From NCBI GenBank assembly GCA_016722705.1, contig JADKGN010000004.1, positions 682,001 to 746,000 of the forward strand: a stretch of 64,000 nucleotides of DNA. The letters are read 5' to 3'. Origin of the DNA: Candidatus Dechloromonas phosphoritropha (GTDB lineage: Bacteria; Pseudomonadota; Gammaproteobacteria; Burkholderiales; Rhodocyclaceae). The position numbers were made by a program, and so were the translations under genes. Below, in pieces: positions 51,856 to 60,542 of this stretch (its first letter is position 1; every line of letters begins with the position of its first letter). The notes under the pieces are model-generated. The model searched no databases and was not told the DNA's origin. It saw nothing but the letters and a program-made list of their open reading frames with translations.

Positions 51856-52796
51856 GCCTTCACGGCCTTGCTGGCGCTCTCCCGCCGTGCCTGGGCGACC
51901 AAGGCTGCCACCGCGCAGGAGGCGAGCCGGGTCATTACCGAATCGGCGCGGCTGGTGAGGATGATCGGCACCCGCGCGCCAAGCACGATGCCGGCGGCGT
52001 CCGCGCCGGCCATGAAGCTGAGGCTCTTGGCCAGCATGTTGCCCGCCTCGAGGTCCGGCACCACCAGGATGTCGGCGAACCCGGCAACCGGCGAGTCAAT
52101 CTGCTTGATCCGGGCCGCCGCGAGGTCGATGGCGTTATCCAGCGCCAGCGGGCCGTCGAGGATGCCGCCGGTGATCTGCTTGCGGTCGGCCATCTTGCAC
52201 AGGGCGGCGGCCTCCACCGTGGACGGTATCTTGGGGGTCACCGTCTCCATCGCCGACAGGATCGCCACCTTCGGCTGGGTCATGCCCAAGGCGTGGGCGA
52301 GGTCGATGGCGTTCTGGACGATGTGCATCTTGTCTTCCAGCGTCGGGAAGATATTGATCGCCGCGTCGGTGACGATGATCGGCCGGTCCTGACTCGGCAC
52401 GTCCATGATGAAGGCGTGGCTGATGCGGCGCTCGGTACGCAAACCGGTCCCGCTGCGCACCACCGCACCCATCAGTTCGTCGGTGTGCAGGCTACCCTTC
52501 ATCAGCATCTCGGCCTTGCCTTCGCGCGCCAGTTGCACTGCCAGGTCGGCGGAGGCGTGACTGTGCGGGGTATCGACGATTTCATATCTGGAGATGTCGA
52601 GGCCGAACTGTCCCGCGACTGCTTCGATCCTGGCCCGTGGCCCGACCAGGATCGGCTGCAGGATGCCGAGTTCGGCCGCCTCGACCGCGCCCCTGAGCGA
52701 ACTCTCGTCGCAAGGGTGGGCGACGGCAGTCGGGACTGGCTTCAGGGTTTGACAGCGGGCGATAAGCTGTTCATATTTCTCGTGTTTGCGTTCCAT
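51852..52796 (-). CDS. Phosphate acetyl/butyryltransferase (PTA_PTB family)
   Basis: 314 residues from the ATG at 52796 (MERKHEKYEQLIARCQTLKP). A single PTA_PTB domain without the MaoC-like hydratase part found in longer homologues. Visible segments: AEMLMKGSLHTDELMGAVVR, IIVTDAAINIFPTLEDKMHI, and GNMLAKSLSFMAGADAAGIV followed by LGARVPIILTSRAD. It exchanges CoA and phosphate on short acyl groups. With ackA it could make ATP from acyl-CoA or activate acids; a butyryl or hydroxybutyryl substrate is possible given the PhaC-like neighbour. Confidence 0.9.
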   Translation of the reverse strand: MERKHEKYEQLIARCQTLKPVPTAVAHPCDESSLRGAVEAAELGILQPILVGPRARIEAVAGQFGLDISRYEIVDTPHSHASADLAVQLAREGKAEMLMKGSLHTDELMGAVVRSGTGLRTERRISHAFIMDVPSQDRPIIVTDAAINIFPTLEDKMHIVQNAIDLAHALGMTQPKVAILSAMETVTPKIPSTVEAAALCKMADRKQITGGILDGPLALDNAIDLAAARIKQIDSPVAGFADILVVPDLEAGNMLAKSLSFMAGADAAGIVLGARVPIILTSRADSVMTRLASCAVAALVAQARRESASKAVKA

Positions 52797-52836
52797 CGCT
52801 TGCTCCTCGTATCGTTGCCTATGCGTCAGCCTTGTC

Positions 52837-55032
52837 TTAGCCCGCCGCACCCGGTTCGGCCGCAGCGAACAGTTTCTCGATCCGCATCAGCCGTTCGGCC
52901 TGTTCGCCGGCGACCTCGCCGGCCGCCGAAACAACCTGGCGAATCTTGTCGAGCGCCTCGTTCCGGACGTCAACATCGCCAGGAAGCATTTGCGGAATCG
53001 CTGCCAGCGCGCCGTCGCGGTCAAGCAGCAAGGCGAAGAACTGTTCGCGCAACAGCTGTTTGAATTCTTCCAGAGTCAGGCCGCCGTGCTCGGCGCGCAT
53101 CTGGCGCAACACTTCGAAAGCGCGCTCGTCTACGCCCGCTCCAGCCAAACCGATGTAGACCAGACTGCGAATCGTCGCCTCGCGCAACCCGCCTTCGGCA
53201 AGGCGGGCCTTGAGTTCGGCGATACGCTGCTCGATGAAGGCGACACGCTCCGGTTCGATGCCGGGATGCCGGCGCACGGGTTCATCCGCGGCGCGTATTC
53301 CGACCAATGCCTGCAAAACCGGCGAGCTGTAGAGGCCAAGGAAGATCTGCTCCATGGAGTGATCGCGCAAGTCGCGATAGCCGTCGAGGGCGGCGATGAT
53401 TCCGTCCGAGATCGCAGCCTGTACCTGGAGCATCGGATTGTCGGGTGAAGCGGGCCGGCGCTGCTCGCGCACCTGCTCGGCGAGCAGGGCAATCTGCCGC
53501 ATCAGCGGGTTGCGCTCCGAAAAAAGTTGATAGGGCAGTTCGGCAGTGTTCAGCTTGGGCAGCCATTCGGCGGTCTGGTTGTTGGCAAGAGCCTGAACAA
53601 AGGGCTGAAACAGCGTGCGATAGAGGCCGAGATTGATCTCCGAAATCTGCCTCACGGTGGCGAAGCGTCGTTCGTTCTCGGGGTCGGGCTGGACGATGGC
53701 CCGGACGTCGTCCAGCGTGCGCGGCTCGAAGCGCACGATCCAGTCGCCGCCGACCAGATCGGCGTTGACCGTGGCGGTGGCCTTGGGGGTCATCACCGCC
53801 TCGTACAGGCCCGGCGGCAGGACGTCGATCAGATCGATGTTGGACGAGAACTCCTGATGTTCTTTCCTGGCGACGCCGCCTGAAACGAAGATGCCGAGAT
53901 GGCCGATGGTTTCGTGGATGGCGTAGACGATGGTCTGGCCACAGGCGCGGAGGTCGTCGTCCTTGCCGTAGAGGTCGACGATCCAGCCCAGCGCCTGCTG
54001 CGGCGGCGTGATGTTGTCGCCCTTGGAGCAGAAACAGAGGATCGGCGAACGGATATTGCGCAGGTCGACGCGCACGCCTTCGCTGGTAACGATTTCGGCG
54101 GTGGCCAGCCGGTTGCCGACAAACAACTGGTCGACAATCCACTGCATTTCTTCGGCGTTGAGGCTGACGTGACCGCCCCACCACTTCTCGAATTCGAGAA
54201 AGCGCGCTCCCTCGGTGTCGACCTTTTTCCACAGGTCGAAGTTCTTGGTCCACAGCGTGTTGGCGGGGTTGAGATTTTCGAAGTTTTCGACCAGATGGGC
54301 GCCGTCGAACTTGCCGCCGCCGAGGTCGCTGGTGAGCGCGGTGACCCAACTGCCACCGGCCAGGCCGCCCGTGTAGCGCATCGGGTTCTCGCCCTCCACC
54401 CCGGCCCAGTAAGACAGCGGCGAGCCGGGTATGATCAGCGGCCCGAAGAGTTCCGGCCGCGTCGCCGCCAGCATCATCACCGCCCAGCCGGCCTGGCAGT
54501 TGCCGATCACGCAGGGCTTGCCGTCGGCTTGCGGGTGGAGTTCGATGACCTTCTCAAGAAACACGGCTTCCACGCGCATGATGTCTTCGATGGTCTGGCC
54601 CGACATCGGCTCCGGCGTGAAGCCGACGAAATAGCTGGGATGGCCGGCGCGCATCGCCACGCCAAGTTCGCTGTCAGCCTTGAAACCGCCGATGCCCGGC
54701 CCGTGCCCGGCGCGCGGGTCGACCACGACGAACGGGCGTTTCTTGGGGTCGATCACCACGCCTTTCGGCGGTTTGACGCGCACCAGCAGGTAATTGGCCG
54801 GCCGCTCGAAGGTCCGCCCGTCCAGCACCAGTTCGGCGTCGAAACTGAGCACGTTCGGCACCTCCTTCGCCTTTTGCGCGTAGTACTGATCGCTACGCTG
54901 GCGCAGCACGTCCCAGAACAGGATGGTGCGCTGCCAGCCATCAATCCAGTAATCAAGAGCCTGTTGGCCAGGAACGGGAATGGCTTGTTGGCTGGAAAAG
55001 GGAAAGCGGGATTGGGAGGGGTCAGTCATCAA
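52837..55032 (-). CDS. DUF3141 alpha/beta-hydrolase, PhaC-like
   Basis: 731 residues. An alpha/beta-hydrolase core with a cysteine nucleophile: C179 in CVIGNCQAGWAVMMLAATRP (a GxCxAG box as in PHA synthases). It also has the catalytic-acid region SPILCFCSKGDNITPPQQAL and a His in IHETIGHLGIFVSGGVARKE. A long helical C-terminal half (from about residue 500) is unlike PhaC. DUF3141 proteins commonly precede pta, ackA and fabI, as here. A role in polyhydroxyalkanoate or hydroxyacyl metabolism is likely but not shown. No phasin or phaA/B gene is in the window. Confidence 0.85.
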   Translation of the reverse strand: MMTDPSQSRFPFSSQQAIPVPGQQALDYWIDGWQRTILFWDVLRQRSDQYYAQKAKEVPNVLSFDAELVLDGRTFERPANYLLVRVKPPKGVVIDPKKRPFVVVDPRAGHGPGIGGFKADSELGVAMRAGHPSYFVGFTPEPMSGQTIEDIMRVEAVFLEKVIELHPQADGKPCVIGNCQAGWAVMMLAATRPELFGPLIIPGSPLSYWAGVEGENPMRYTGGLAGGSWVTALTSDLGGGKFDGAHLVENFENLNPANTLWTKNFDLWKKVDTEGARFLEFEKWWGGHVSLNAEEMQWIVDQLFVGNRLATAEIVTSEGVRVDLRNIRSPILCFCSKGDNITPPQQALGWIVDLYGKDDDLRACGQTIVYAIHETIGHLGIFVSGGVARKEHQEFSSNIDLIDVLPPGLYEAVMTPKATATVNADLVGGDWIVRFEPRTLDDVRAIVQPDPENERRFATVRQISEINLGLYRTLFQPFVQALANNQTAEWLPKLNTAELPYQLFSERNPLMRQIALLAEQVREQRRPASPDNPMLQVQAAISDGIIAALDGYRDLRDHSMEQIFLGLYSSPVLQALVGIRAADEPVRRHPGIEPERVAFIEQRIAELKARLAEGGLREATIRSLVYIGLAGAGVDERAFEVLRQMRAEHGGLTLEEFKQLLREQFFALLLDRDGALAAIPQMLPGDVDVRNEALDKIRQVVSAAGEVAGEQAERLMRIEKLFAAAEPGAAG

Positions 55033-55456
55033 GAAACCTCTTCAGCATTCAAAAAATCAAGACGGATTTCCCTTGACAGCGCGCTCGGTTTCTCCAGCAA
55101 ATCCGCCGCTTCACGCGACATTTCACGCTGAAGTTCCTGCCTTGTCGCCGTCCAGAGAGTGATTATCATCCTATCGGTTATTCTGTAAGCAAACTCTTTG
55201 ATTCAATTCGCCGCGACGGCGGTTCCATCACAGGCCACGACCCGACCATCGGCAGTCCGAACGCGACATCGATATTTCACTGAACCCATGGCCAAACGCA
55301 TACACGACGCGTGCTCTAGGGTTCACTATCCTACTCCATGCGCCATAATTGTCATGCACATTACACGACAATCCATACACTGCTTTCGACATCACGCGAA
55401 GAAGTTCCCTGTCCCGACAAGAAGCCTGCCGAGTGCCGGACTCCTGATGGACGCGC
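55033..55456. other. Intergenic region upstream of the DUF3141 operon, no gene seen
   Basis: About 420 bases that should carry the DUF3141 operon promoter. Short frames are open on both strands but have no ribosome site or recognisable domain. Confidence 0.5.
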
Positions 55457-55807
55457 CTAGTTTGGTGCGGTGAATTCCTCATAGGCGCGGACTGCTTCGG
55501 CGGCGTACATCAGGGCCGGTCCGCCCCCCATGTAAACGCAGACACCCAGCGTTTCCATCAACTGCTCGCGGGTGACCTTCAAGCGGATCAGCGCCTTGAC
55601 GTGAAAGCCGATGCAGCCGTCGCAGTGCTGCGCGACCCCAATCGCCAGCGCCAGCAATTCCTTGTCCAGTTCGCTGAGAACGCCGCCTTTCATTGCTCCG
55701 TTGTGCATGGCACTGAAGCCCTGCATGGTGTCGGGAATTTCCTTGCGCAGGGTACCCATGGCTTTGGCAAGATCAGAAGTTATGGTGACGAAGGATTTGC
55801 TGGACAT
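55457..55807 (-). CDS. Carboxymuconolactone decarboxylase / AhpD-like protein
   Basis: 116 residues from the ATG at 55807 (MSSKSFVTITSDLAKAMGTL). The AhpD-like core has LDKELLALAIGVAQHCDGCI with a CxxC pair and nearby His (CDGCIGFHVKALIRL), typical of peroxide-active members with a thiol relay. Then REQLMETLGVCVYMGGGPAL. Such small hexameric proteins either reduce peroxides or decarboxylate lactones; the CxxC favours redox. It stands alone between two intergenic regions. Confidence 0.9.
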   Translation of the reverse strand: MSSKSFVTITSDLAKAMGTLRKEIPDTMQGFSAMHNGAMKGGVLSELDKELLALAIGVAQHCDGCIGFHVKALIRLKVTREQLMETLGVCVYMGGGPALMYAAEAVRAYEEFTAPN

Positions 55808-55993
55808 GGTCAATTTTCCTATATAAGCGATTTCCCACTCTACTTGCTGGGAGCGTGGTTGGCAACCAGGACCCAAAGCTCGCGCCAACCATCCGGCATT
55901 CGCCCTTTACCCGAATGCCGTCGGTCATGGCAAGCCTCCCGTCGGCCAGATGCCCGATACGATGGCGCCTCGATGATCTTGCATTCTTGCCGG

Positions 55994-56105
55994 TTACTTG
56001 CGCCCCAACGGCGGGACGGACCGCAACCGCTTGTGCCAGGTGGCTGGCGGGACTGATTCCCATTGCGCGAAGGCCTTGGCGAACGCGTTGGTTTCGGAAC
56101 ACTCT
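55994..56105 (-). pseudogene. C-terminal remnant of an AraC-family regulator
   Basis: On the minus strand ETNAFAKAFAQWESVPPATW then HKRLRSVPPLGRK-stop matches the end of the AraC gene at 62188 (SGSNAFVRAFAQWESVPPAT). About 70 bases align with roughly four fifths identity by eye, so it is an old paralogue, not a fresh duplication. Nothing AraC-like lies upstream. The rest of 55808-56517 holds no gene. Confidence 0.75.
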
Positions 56106-56199
56106 TCGGCATCCTGCCTGGGCAAATGGACGAATTGCTGTTGCCGAATTTCGATTTTTTCCGGGCGGGGGCGCTGGCAAATTTAGCTGCGGCGCTAAG

Positions 56200-56296
56200 G
56201 AAGCGCTGATCTACTCGGTTTACGAAATTTCCGCCCCAATGCAATCAATAGCTTACGTTGCGTTTTCGACGCAAGAAAGGAATCAATCAGCGCTTC
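56200..56296. repeat. Inverted repeat GAAGCGCTGAT
   Basis: Perfect 11-bp arms at 56200-56210 and 56286-56296 enclose 75 bases without a gene. It could be a small non-autonomous element or relic; no target duplication was found. Confidence 0.4.
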
Positions 56297-56517
56297 GTTA
56301 TGGCTGACCAAGGAGGGAGGAAATCAATCACCGGCCAACGGACCTGATGGTCGCTATTGCTGGCCCGTCATCCCTCACTGTGTTGTAATCCGATTTACTC
56401 TACGCCGAAGCGCCCCAAGCCGCCCAGCCTTAGCGAGTACCGAACGGCAGAATGTTGACCGCTTGTTATCCATGCATGCTTTCCCCTGTTGTCTCGCAAA
56501 GGAACGCGCTCTTCCGT

Positions 56518-57630
56518 TCAGTTCGCGGGCACGGTCAGTACCGGCGCCTGCGGCGCCACTCCGGTCTCGGCGAGCGAGGTAAGGAACAACAGGAAGCTGA
56601 AAATGCTCTTGGATCGGAAATCGCGGTTATCGATCCAGAACCAGTGGCGCTGATAACGCACGGCGACGAAGGCGTCCGTCGGCCGTTCGGTGCCGGCATG
56701 GATTCTCACGAGGGGCAGGTCGCGAGGTCCGCTGTTCGGGTCGGGTGGTGGGATGGAAAAGGTGTGCCCCTCCTCGATGTCCTTGGTCGGCACCTCCACC
56801 CGGGCGCCCAATTCGATCAGCATCTCGAGTATGGAACGAGTGAGCACCGCCAGTTCCCGGTCATTACGCGGCACGGCCCCAAAGGTCAATGAGAGTTCGC
56901 TCGCCTCGATCTGGATGCCGAGCGCCGTGCGCAGGAACCGAATATCCTGTTCGACCGCTGGCGTCAGCTTGCTGCCACGAAAGGTGATCAACGACATTTC
57001 ATCGGAGCCGCGTTTTTCGAGCCGAAAACCTATCGCCTCGGACAACTGCATCCGGCGCAGCGCGTCGAGAATCCGATAGAACTCCGGGTCGGCGTCACGG
57101 ATTCCGCTCGACCGGTTGGAGCGATTGTAGACGCCGTTGATCGCACGCGTCGTCAGTTGAAAGATCAGATCCACCGGGTAGCCTGCCTGCACCAACTGGA
57201 ACAAGGCTGACGGTGCAATCGGTCGCATGAGTCCCCGGGTGAATCTGTCTCCCTGTAACGGCGTATAGCTGATGGTGGGCCGATCGCTATAGAGGGCACC
57301 TGCCCCGATGGTAGCGCCCTTTCCCCAGGTGTCGGGAAGACCGGGAGTCAGACCCGATGAAAACGTGCCAGCCAGATTAACCTGACTTTGCAGTTGATAC
57401 GAACTGATCACCGACGAGACCTCAAGGAACATCGGGGTGTCGCCGTAGCGCAGCTTCACGATGTTCAGCAGCATCTGATCCTTCCACGACGTCGCCAGCG
57501 CTTCAGCGTAATCCAGGCGATCCCGGTTCATGGAACCCGCTCCGATGCTCGCGCAGGCCGACAGCAGCGCCAGAATCAACACGGGCAGGATAAGTCGTAA
57601 CTGCTTCCTCAGTTCACCTAGCCACGGCAT
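56518..57630 (-). CDS. Putative outer-membrane lipoprotein of unknown function
   Basis: 370 residues. The N-terminus QLRLILPVLILALLSACASI carries the lipobox LSAC, so a lipid-anchored exported protein is predicted. The mature part has RDRLDYAEALATSWKDQMLL, NIVKLRYGDTPMFLEVSSVI and PVDLIFQLTTRAINGVYNRS, then a beta-rich C-terminus ending FLLFLTSLAETGV. I do not recognise a named family. It is divergent from the exopolyphosphatase-like gene, with a long shared upstream region. Confidence 0.8.
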   Translation of the reverse strand: MPWLGELRKQLRLILPVLILALLSACASIGAGSMNRDRLDYAEALATSWKDQMLLNIVKLRYGDTPMFLEVSSVISSYQLQSQVNLAGTFSSGLTPGLPDTWGKGATIGAGALYSDRPTISYTPLQGDRFTRGLMRPIAPSALFQLVQAGYPVDLIFQLTTRAINGVYNRSNRSSGIRDADPEFYRILDALRRMQLSEAIGFRLEKRGSDEMSLITFRGSKLTPAVEQDIRFLRTALGIQIEASELSLTFGAVPRNDRELAVLTRSILEMLIELGARVEVPTKDIEEGHTFSIPPPDPNSGPRDLPLVRIHAGTERPTDAFVAVRYQRHWFWIDNRDFRSKSIFSFLLFLTSLAETGVAPQAPVLTVPAN

Positions 57631-57740
57631 TTCGTTCTCCCCGTTTCGTAACAGCGCCTTGCCCCGTTCCGCGACCGACTGTTACCGATGTCGGAATACC
57701 CGGGGTGACTCCCTTGATGGCTCAAGCCTTTGGTCCGGCC

Positions 57741-57756
57741 GTCACGCAGGCGTGAC
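57741..57756. promoter_or_regulatory. 16-bp operator-like palindrome
   Basis: GTCACGCAGGCGTGAC has perfect 7-base arms around AG. It lies in the divergent space (57631-58026) between the lipoprotein gene and the exopolyphosphatase-like gene and could be the site of a dimeric regulator. Nothing else was recognised in this space. Confidence 0.45.
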
Positions 57757-58026
57757 ATCGTAATATCTTGGCGGTTTCAAGTTCGAAGTGTAGCGAGTTG
57801 ATAATGAGGCCGGCCGGAATTGATATGGGGTTTCAATCTTCCACCAACAGCCAATAAGTCTGCAAATGCACGAATCGTTAATAACATTTGAGACAGATCA
57901 ACACACGGCCATGAAAAATGTGGCATGAATCAGACCAGTGCTAGATGGAGGGTGACAGGATTATTCGGTTTGTGGTGTGTAGACGCCTATCCCGATAACG
58001 AACTTTTCGAGAAAGAACAACCCATC

Positions 58027-59520
58027 ATGGACAAAATTACGCCGCGCTGGGAATGGCGCTCATTCGGTCGGAGCTTCGGAGAGGCTGAGGCGCAGCTAGC
58101 GGGACTGACGCCGGAGGGGGTGCAGGAGAGCGACGAAGTCTATCTGCTATCTGGTGCCGGCGGTAATGTGAAGGTCCGAGCAGACCTGATGGACATCAAG
58201 ATGCTGCAGCAGGTCAATGCAGACGGTCTTGAGCAGTGGACGCCGGTCATGAAAGCGGAGTTTCCGCTACCAGCGCCCGAAGCGACAAGGGTGTTCGAAT
58301 CGCTCCGGCTCCCGGTGCCTGCGCTGTCCCGCGCGAACTACGCATTCAACGAGTTCATCAAAGCGTTCGCCCAGCCGGGCGGTGCGATTGGCATGGTGAA
58401 CGTCCACAAGCGGCGGATCCGCTATACGGTCGGCGGCTGCACCGCTGAATTCTCCGATGTGGTTGCGAACGGCAAGCCCACCCGTACGATCGCCGTCGAG
58501 TCGACGGATGCGGAAGCGGTCATTCGTGCCGTCCGCGGACTTGGCTTGGGCGGCTACACGAACACCAGCTATCCCCGCGGGCTGGCGGCCCTGATCGACG
58601 ATGAACCGGAACGCTACGCCGTCATCGACGCGGGCACCAATTCGATCAAGTTCCACATCGGCGAACTTGACGTCGAAGGACGTTGGCGCACCGTCATCGA
58701 CCGCGCGGAACTGACACGCCTCGGAGAGGGCCTCGCGCAGCAGGGCGTGATCATCGACACCGCACTTGAACGAACGGTCACCGCGATCGCGGGCATGGCC
58801 GATGAAGCGAAGCGGCACGGTGTGCGGGCGATCGCCGCAGTGGGCACGGCCGGCCTGCGGATCGCCGCGAACGGCAACGAAGTCGTCGTCGCCATCCGGG
58901 CGCGCACCGGCGTCAATATCGAAGTTATTTCCGGTGAGGAAGAGGGCCGGCTGGCGTACCTGGCAGCCAAGTCCGGCCTCGGGTTGAAGACGGGCTCGCT
59001 CGTCGTGTTCGACACCGGCGGCGGCAGCTCCCAGTTCACCTTCGGGCACGACTCAAGTGTGGATGACCGTTTCAGCGTCGAAGTTGGCGCCGTGCGCTAC
59101 ACCGAGCGCTACAAGCTTGATGGTGCCGTGTCGCTCGATGCACTGCACGAGGCCATGGCGGCGATTACGGCTGACCTGTCGCGCATCGAAGGACGCCCGG
59201 TTCCCGAAAAACTGGTGGCGATGGGGGGCGTCGTGACCAACATGACCGCGGTCAAGCACGGGCTCGCCACCTACGATCCGGCAATCGTTCAGGGCACGGT
59301 CCTCGATCGCGCCGAGATCGATCGCCAGATCGAACTCTACCGGTCGCAGGATGCGGATGCTCGCCGCGCCATCATCGGCCTGCAGCCGAAGCGGGCAGAA
59401 GTCATTCTCGCCGGTGCATGCATCGTCCGGACGGTGATGGCGATGCTGGGCAAGGAGAGCATCACGGTGAGCGATCGCGGCCTGCGTCACGGCGTGCTGG
59501 CCGAGCGCTTCGATTCTTGA
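58027..59520 (+). CDS. CYTH-like domain fused to Ppx/GppA exopolyphosphatase
   Basis: About 497 residues from the ATG at 58027; an earlier in-frame ATG at 57925 is possible. Residues 1-185 form a CYTH-like beta-barrel segment (RWEWRSFGRSFGEAEAQLAG, VKVRADLMDIKMLQQV). The rest is a Ppx/GppA phosphatase: YAVIDAGTNSIKFHIGELDV (phosphate-1), ISGEEEGRLAYLAAKSGLGL with the catalytic Glu, VVFDTGGGSSQFTFGHD (phosphate-2) and AMGGVVTNMTAVK. Ppx/GppA enzymes shorten polyphosphate or hydrolyse pppGpp. The short Ppx part lacks the C-terminal HD domain of long Ppx proteins. It begins a three-gene plus-strand cluster. Confidence 0.85.
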   Translation: MDKITPRWEWRSFGRSFGEAEAQLAGLTPEGVQESDEVYLLSGAGGNVKVRADLMDIKMLQQVNADGLEQWTPVMKAEFPLPAPEATRVFESLRLPVPALSRANYAFNEFIKAFAQPGGAIGMVNVHKRRIRYTVGGCTAEFSDVVANGKPTRTIAVESTDAEAVIRAVRGLGLGGYTNTSYPRGLAALIDDEPERYAVIDAGTNSIKFHIGELDVEGRWRTVIDRAELTRLGEGLAQQGVIIDTALERTVTAIAGMADEAKRHGVRAIAAVGTAGLRIAANGNEVVVAIRARTGVNIEVISGEEEGRLAYLAAKSGLGLKTGSLVVFDTGGGSSQFTFGHDSSVDDRFSVEVGAVRYTERYKLDGAVSLDALHEAMAAITADLSRIEGRPVPEKLVAMGGVVTNMTAVKHGLATYDPAIVQGTVLDRAEIDRQIELYRSQDADARRAIIGLQPKRAEVILAGACIVRTVMAMLGKESITVSDRGLRHGVLAERFDS

Positions 59521-59628
59521 GGTGCATGGGGTTTCGGCAGGAAAACTGCTAGAACCGAGTGATTTTGACGTTGAAGAGAAGAAGGAAAATAAGCCATTAC
59601 CACCGCTAAAAGCACTAAGACCACGACA

Positions 59629-60462
59629 ATGGCGAAGACCACGAAGGCCGCGAGTGTTCCCGCAACCAGGAGGACTTCGGAGCCCAGGAAGGCCATGCCG
59701 GCAGGTGAAGTACCGGTCGTCTCAGCCGAGGGCCTGGCGAAGGCTTTCCAACTTAGCAAGGGGTCGACCAGCATCGAATTGAAGGTATCCGTGCCCATGA
59801 CGGCGCACCGTGGGACGATGAAGCGCCTGAAACTCGACCCGGTCGAGGCGCAGCCGCGGCAGGCGTTCTTTTTCGATACCCCCAACCTGGACTTGTTCAA
59901 GGCCGGTGTGGTGGTCCGGGCCCGGCGTATCCAGGGTGGCGGCGGTGACACTGTCGTCAAGCTGCGTCCGGTGGATCCGGACCAGATCGACCCGAAGCTG
60001 CGGCACTCGGCGAGCTTCAAGATCGAGCTGGACATGATGCCAGGCGGCTTCGTGTGCTCGGCATCATTCAAGGGCGTTTGCACCGGCAAGGAGGTGCTCG
60101 ACATCACCGCTGGCAAGATGCCGCTCAGTTCACTGTTGTCGAAGGGTCAGCGGGCGTTCTACCAAGCGCACCCTCCGGCGAACCGCGATATGGATACCCT
60201 GGTTACATTGGGGCCCGTGCTCATGCTCAAGGCCAAGCAACGGCCCAAGGACTACGATAGTGACGTCGTCGTGGAACTGTGGCTCTATCCGGACGGCTCG
60301 CACATCCTCGAGATTTCCACCAAGTGCCTGCCGAACCAGGCCTTTCAGGCCACCGCCGAGTTCAAGGGTTACCTCGCCAGGTGCGGAATTGCGCTCAGCG
60401 GAGCCCAGGAACCGAAAACAAGATTCGCGCTGGAGTACTTCCAGGCCCGCCTCAGCGAATAA
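59629..60462 (+). CDS. CYTH-domain protein (triphosphate tunnel fold)
   Basis: 277 residues from the ATG at 59629; a later start at about 59695 with AGGAAGG upstream is also possible. A basic, low-complexity leader of about 45 residues precedes the CYTH domain: STSIELKVSVPMTAHRGTMK (ExK at the tunnel mouth), AFFFDTPNLDLFKAGVVVRA then RRIQGGGGDTVVKLRPV, and VLMLKAKQRPKDYDSDVVVE. CYTH proteins bind or hydrolyse triphosphates, including short polyphosphate. It lies between a Ppx-CYTH fusion and a membrane protein, suggesting one polyphosphate- or nucleotide-related unit. Confidence 0.85.
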   Translation: MAKTTKAASVPATRRTSEPRKAMPAGEVPVVSAEGLAKAFQLSKGSTSIELKVSVPMTAHRGTMKRLKLDPVEAQPRQAFFFDTPNLDLFKAGVVVRARRIQGGGGDTVVKLRPVDPDQIDPKLRHSASFKIELDMMPGGFVCSASFKGVCTGKEVLDITAGKMPLSSLLSKGQRAFYQAHPPANRDMDTLVTLGPVLMLKAKQRPKDYDSDVVVELWLYPDGSHILEISTKCLPNQAFQATAEFKGYLARCGIALSGAQEPKTRFALEYFQARLSE

Positions 60463-60542
60463 AATCGACGCATTGGCGGATAGGCAAAAAAGGGCGACTC
60501 GAAGCGATCGTCGAATCCTGACAAATTACTTGAGATAACGAC

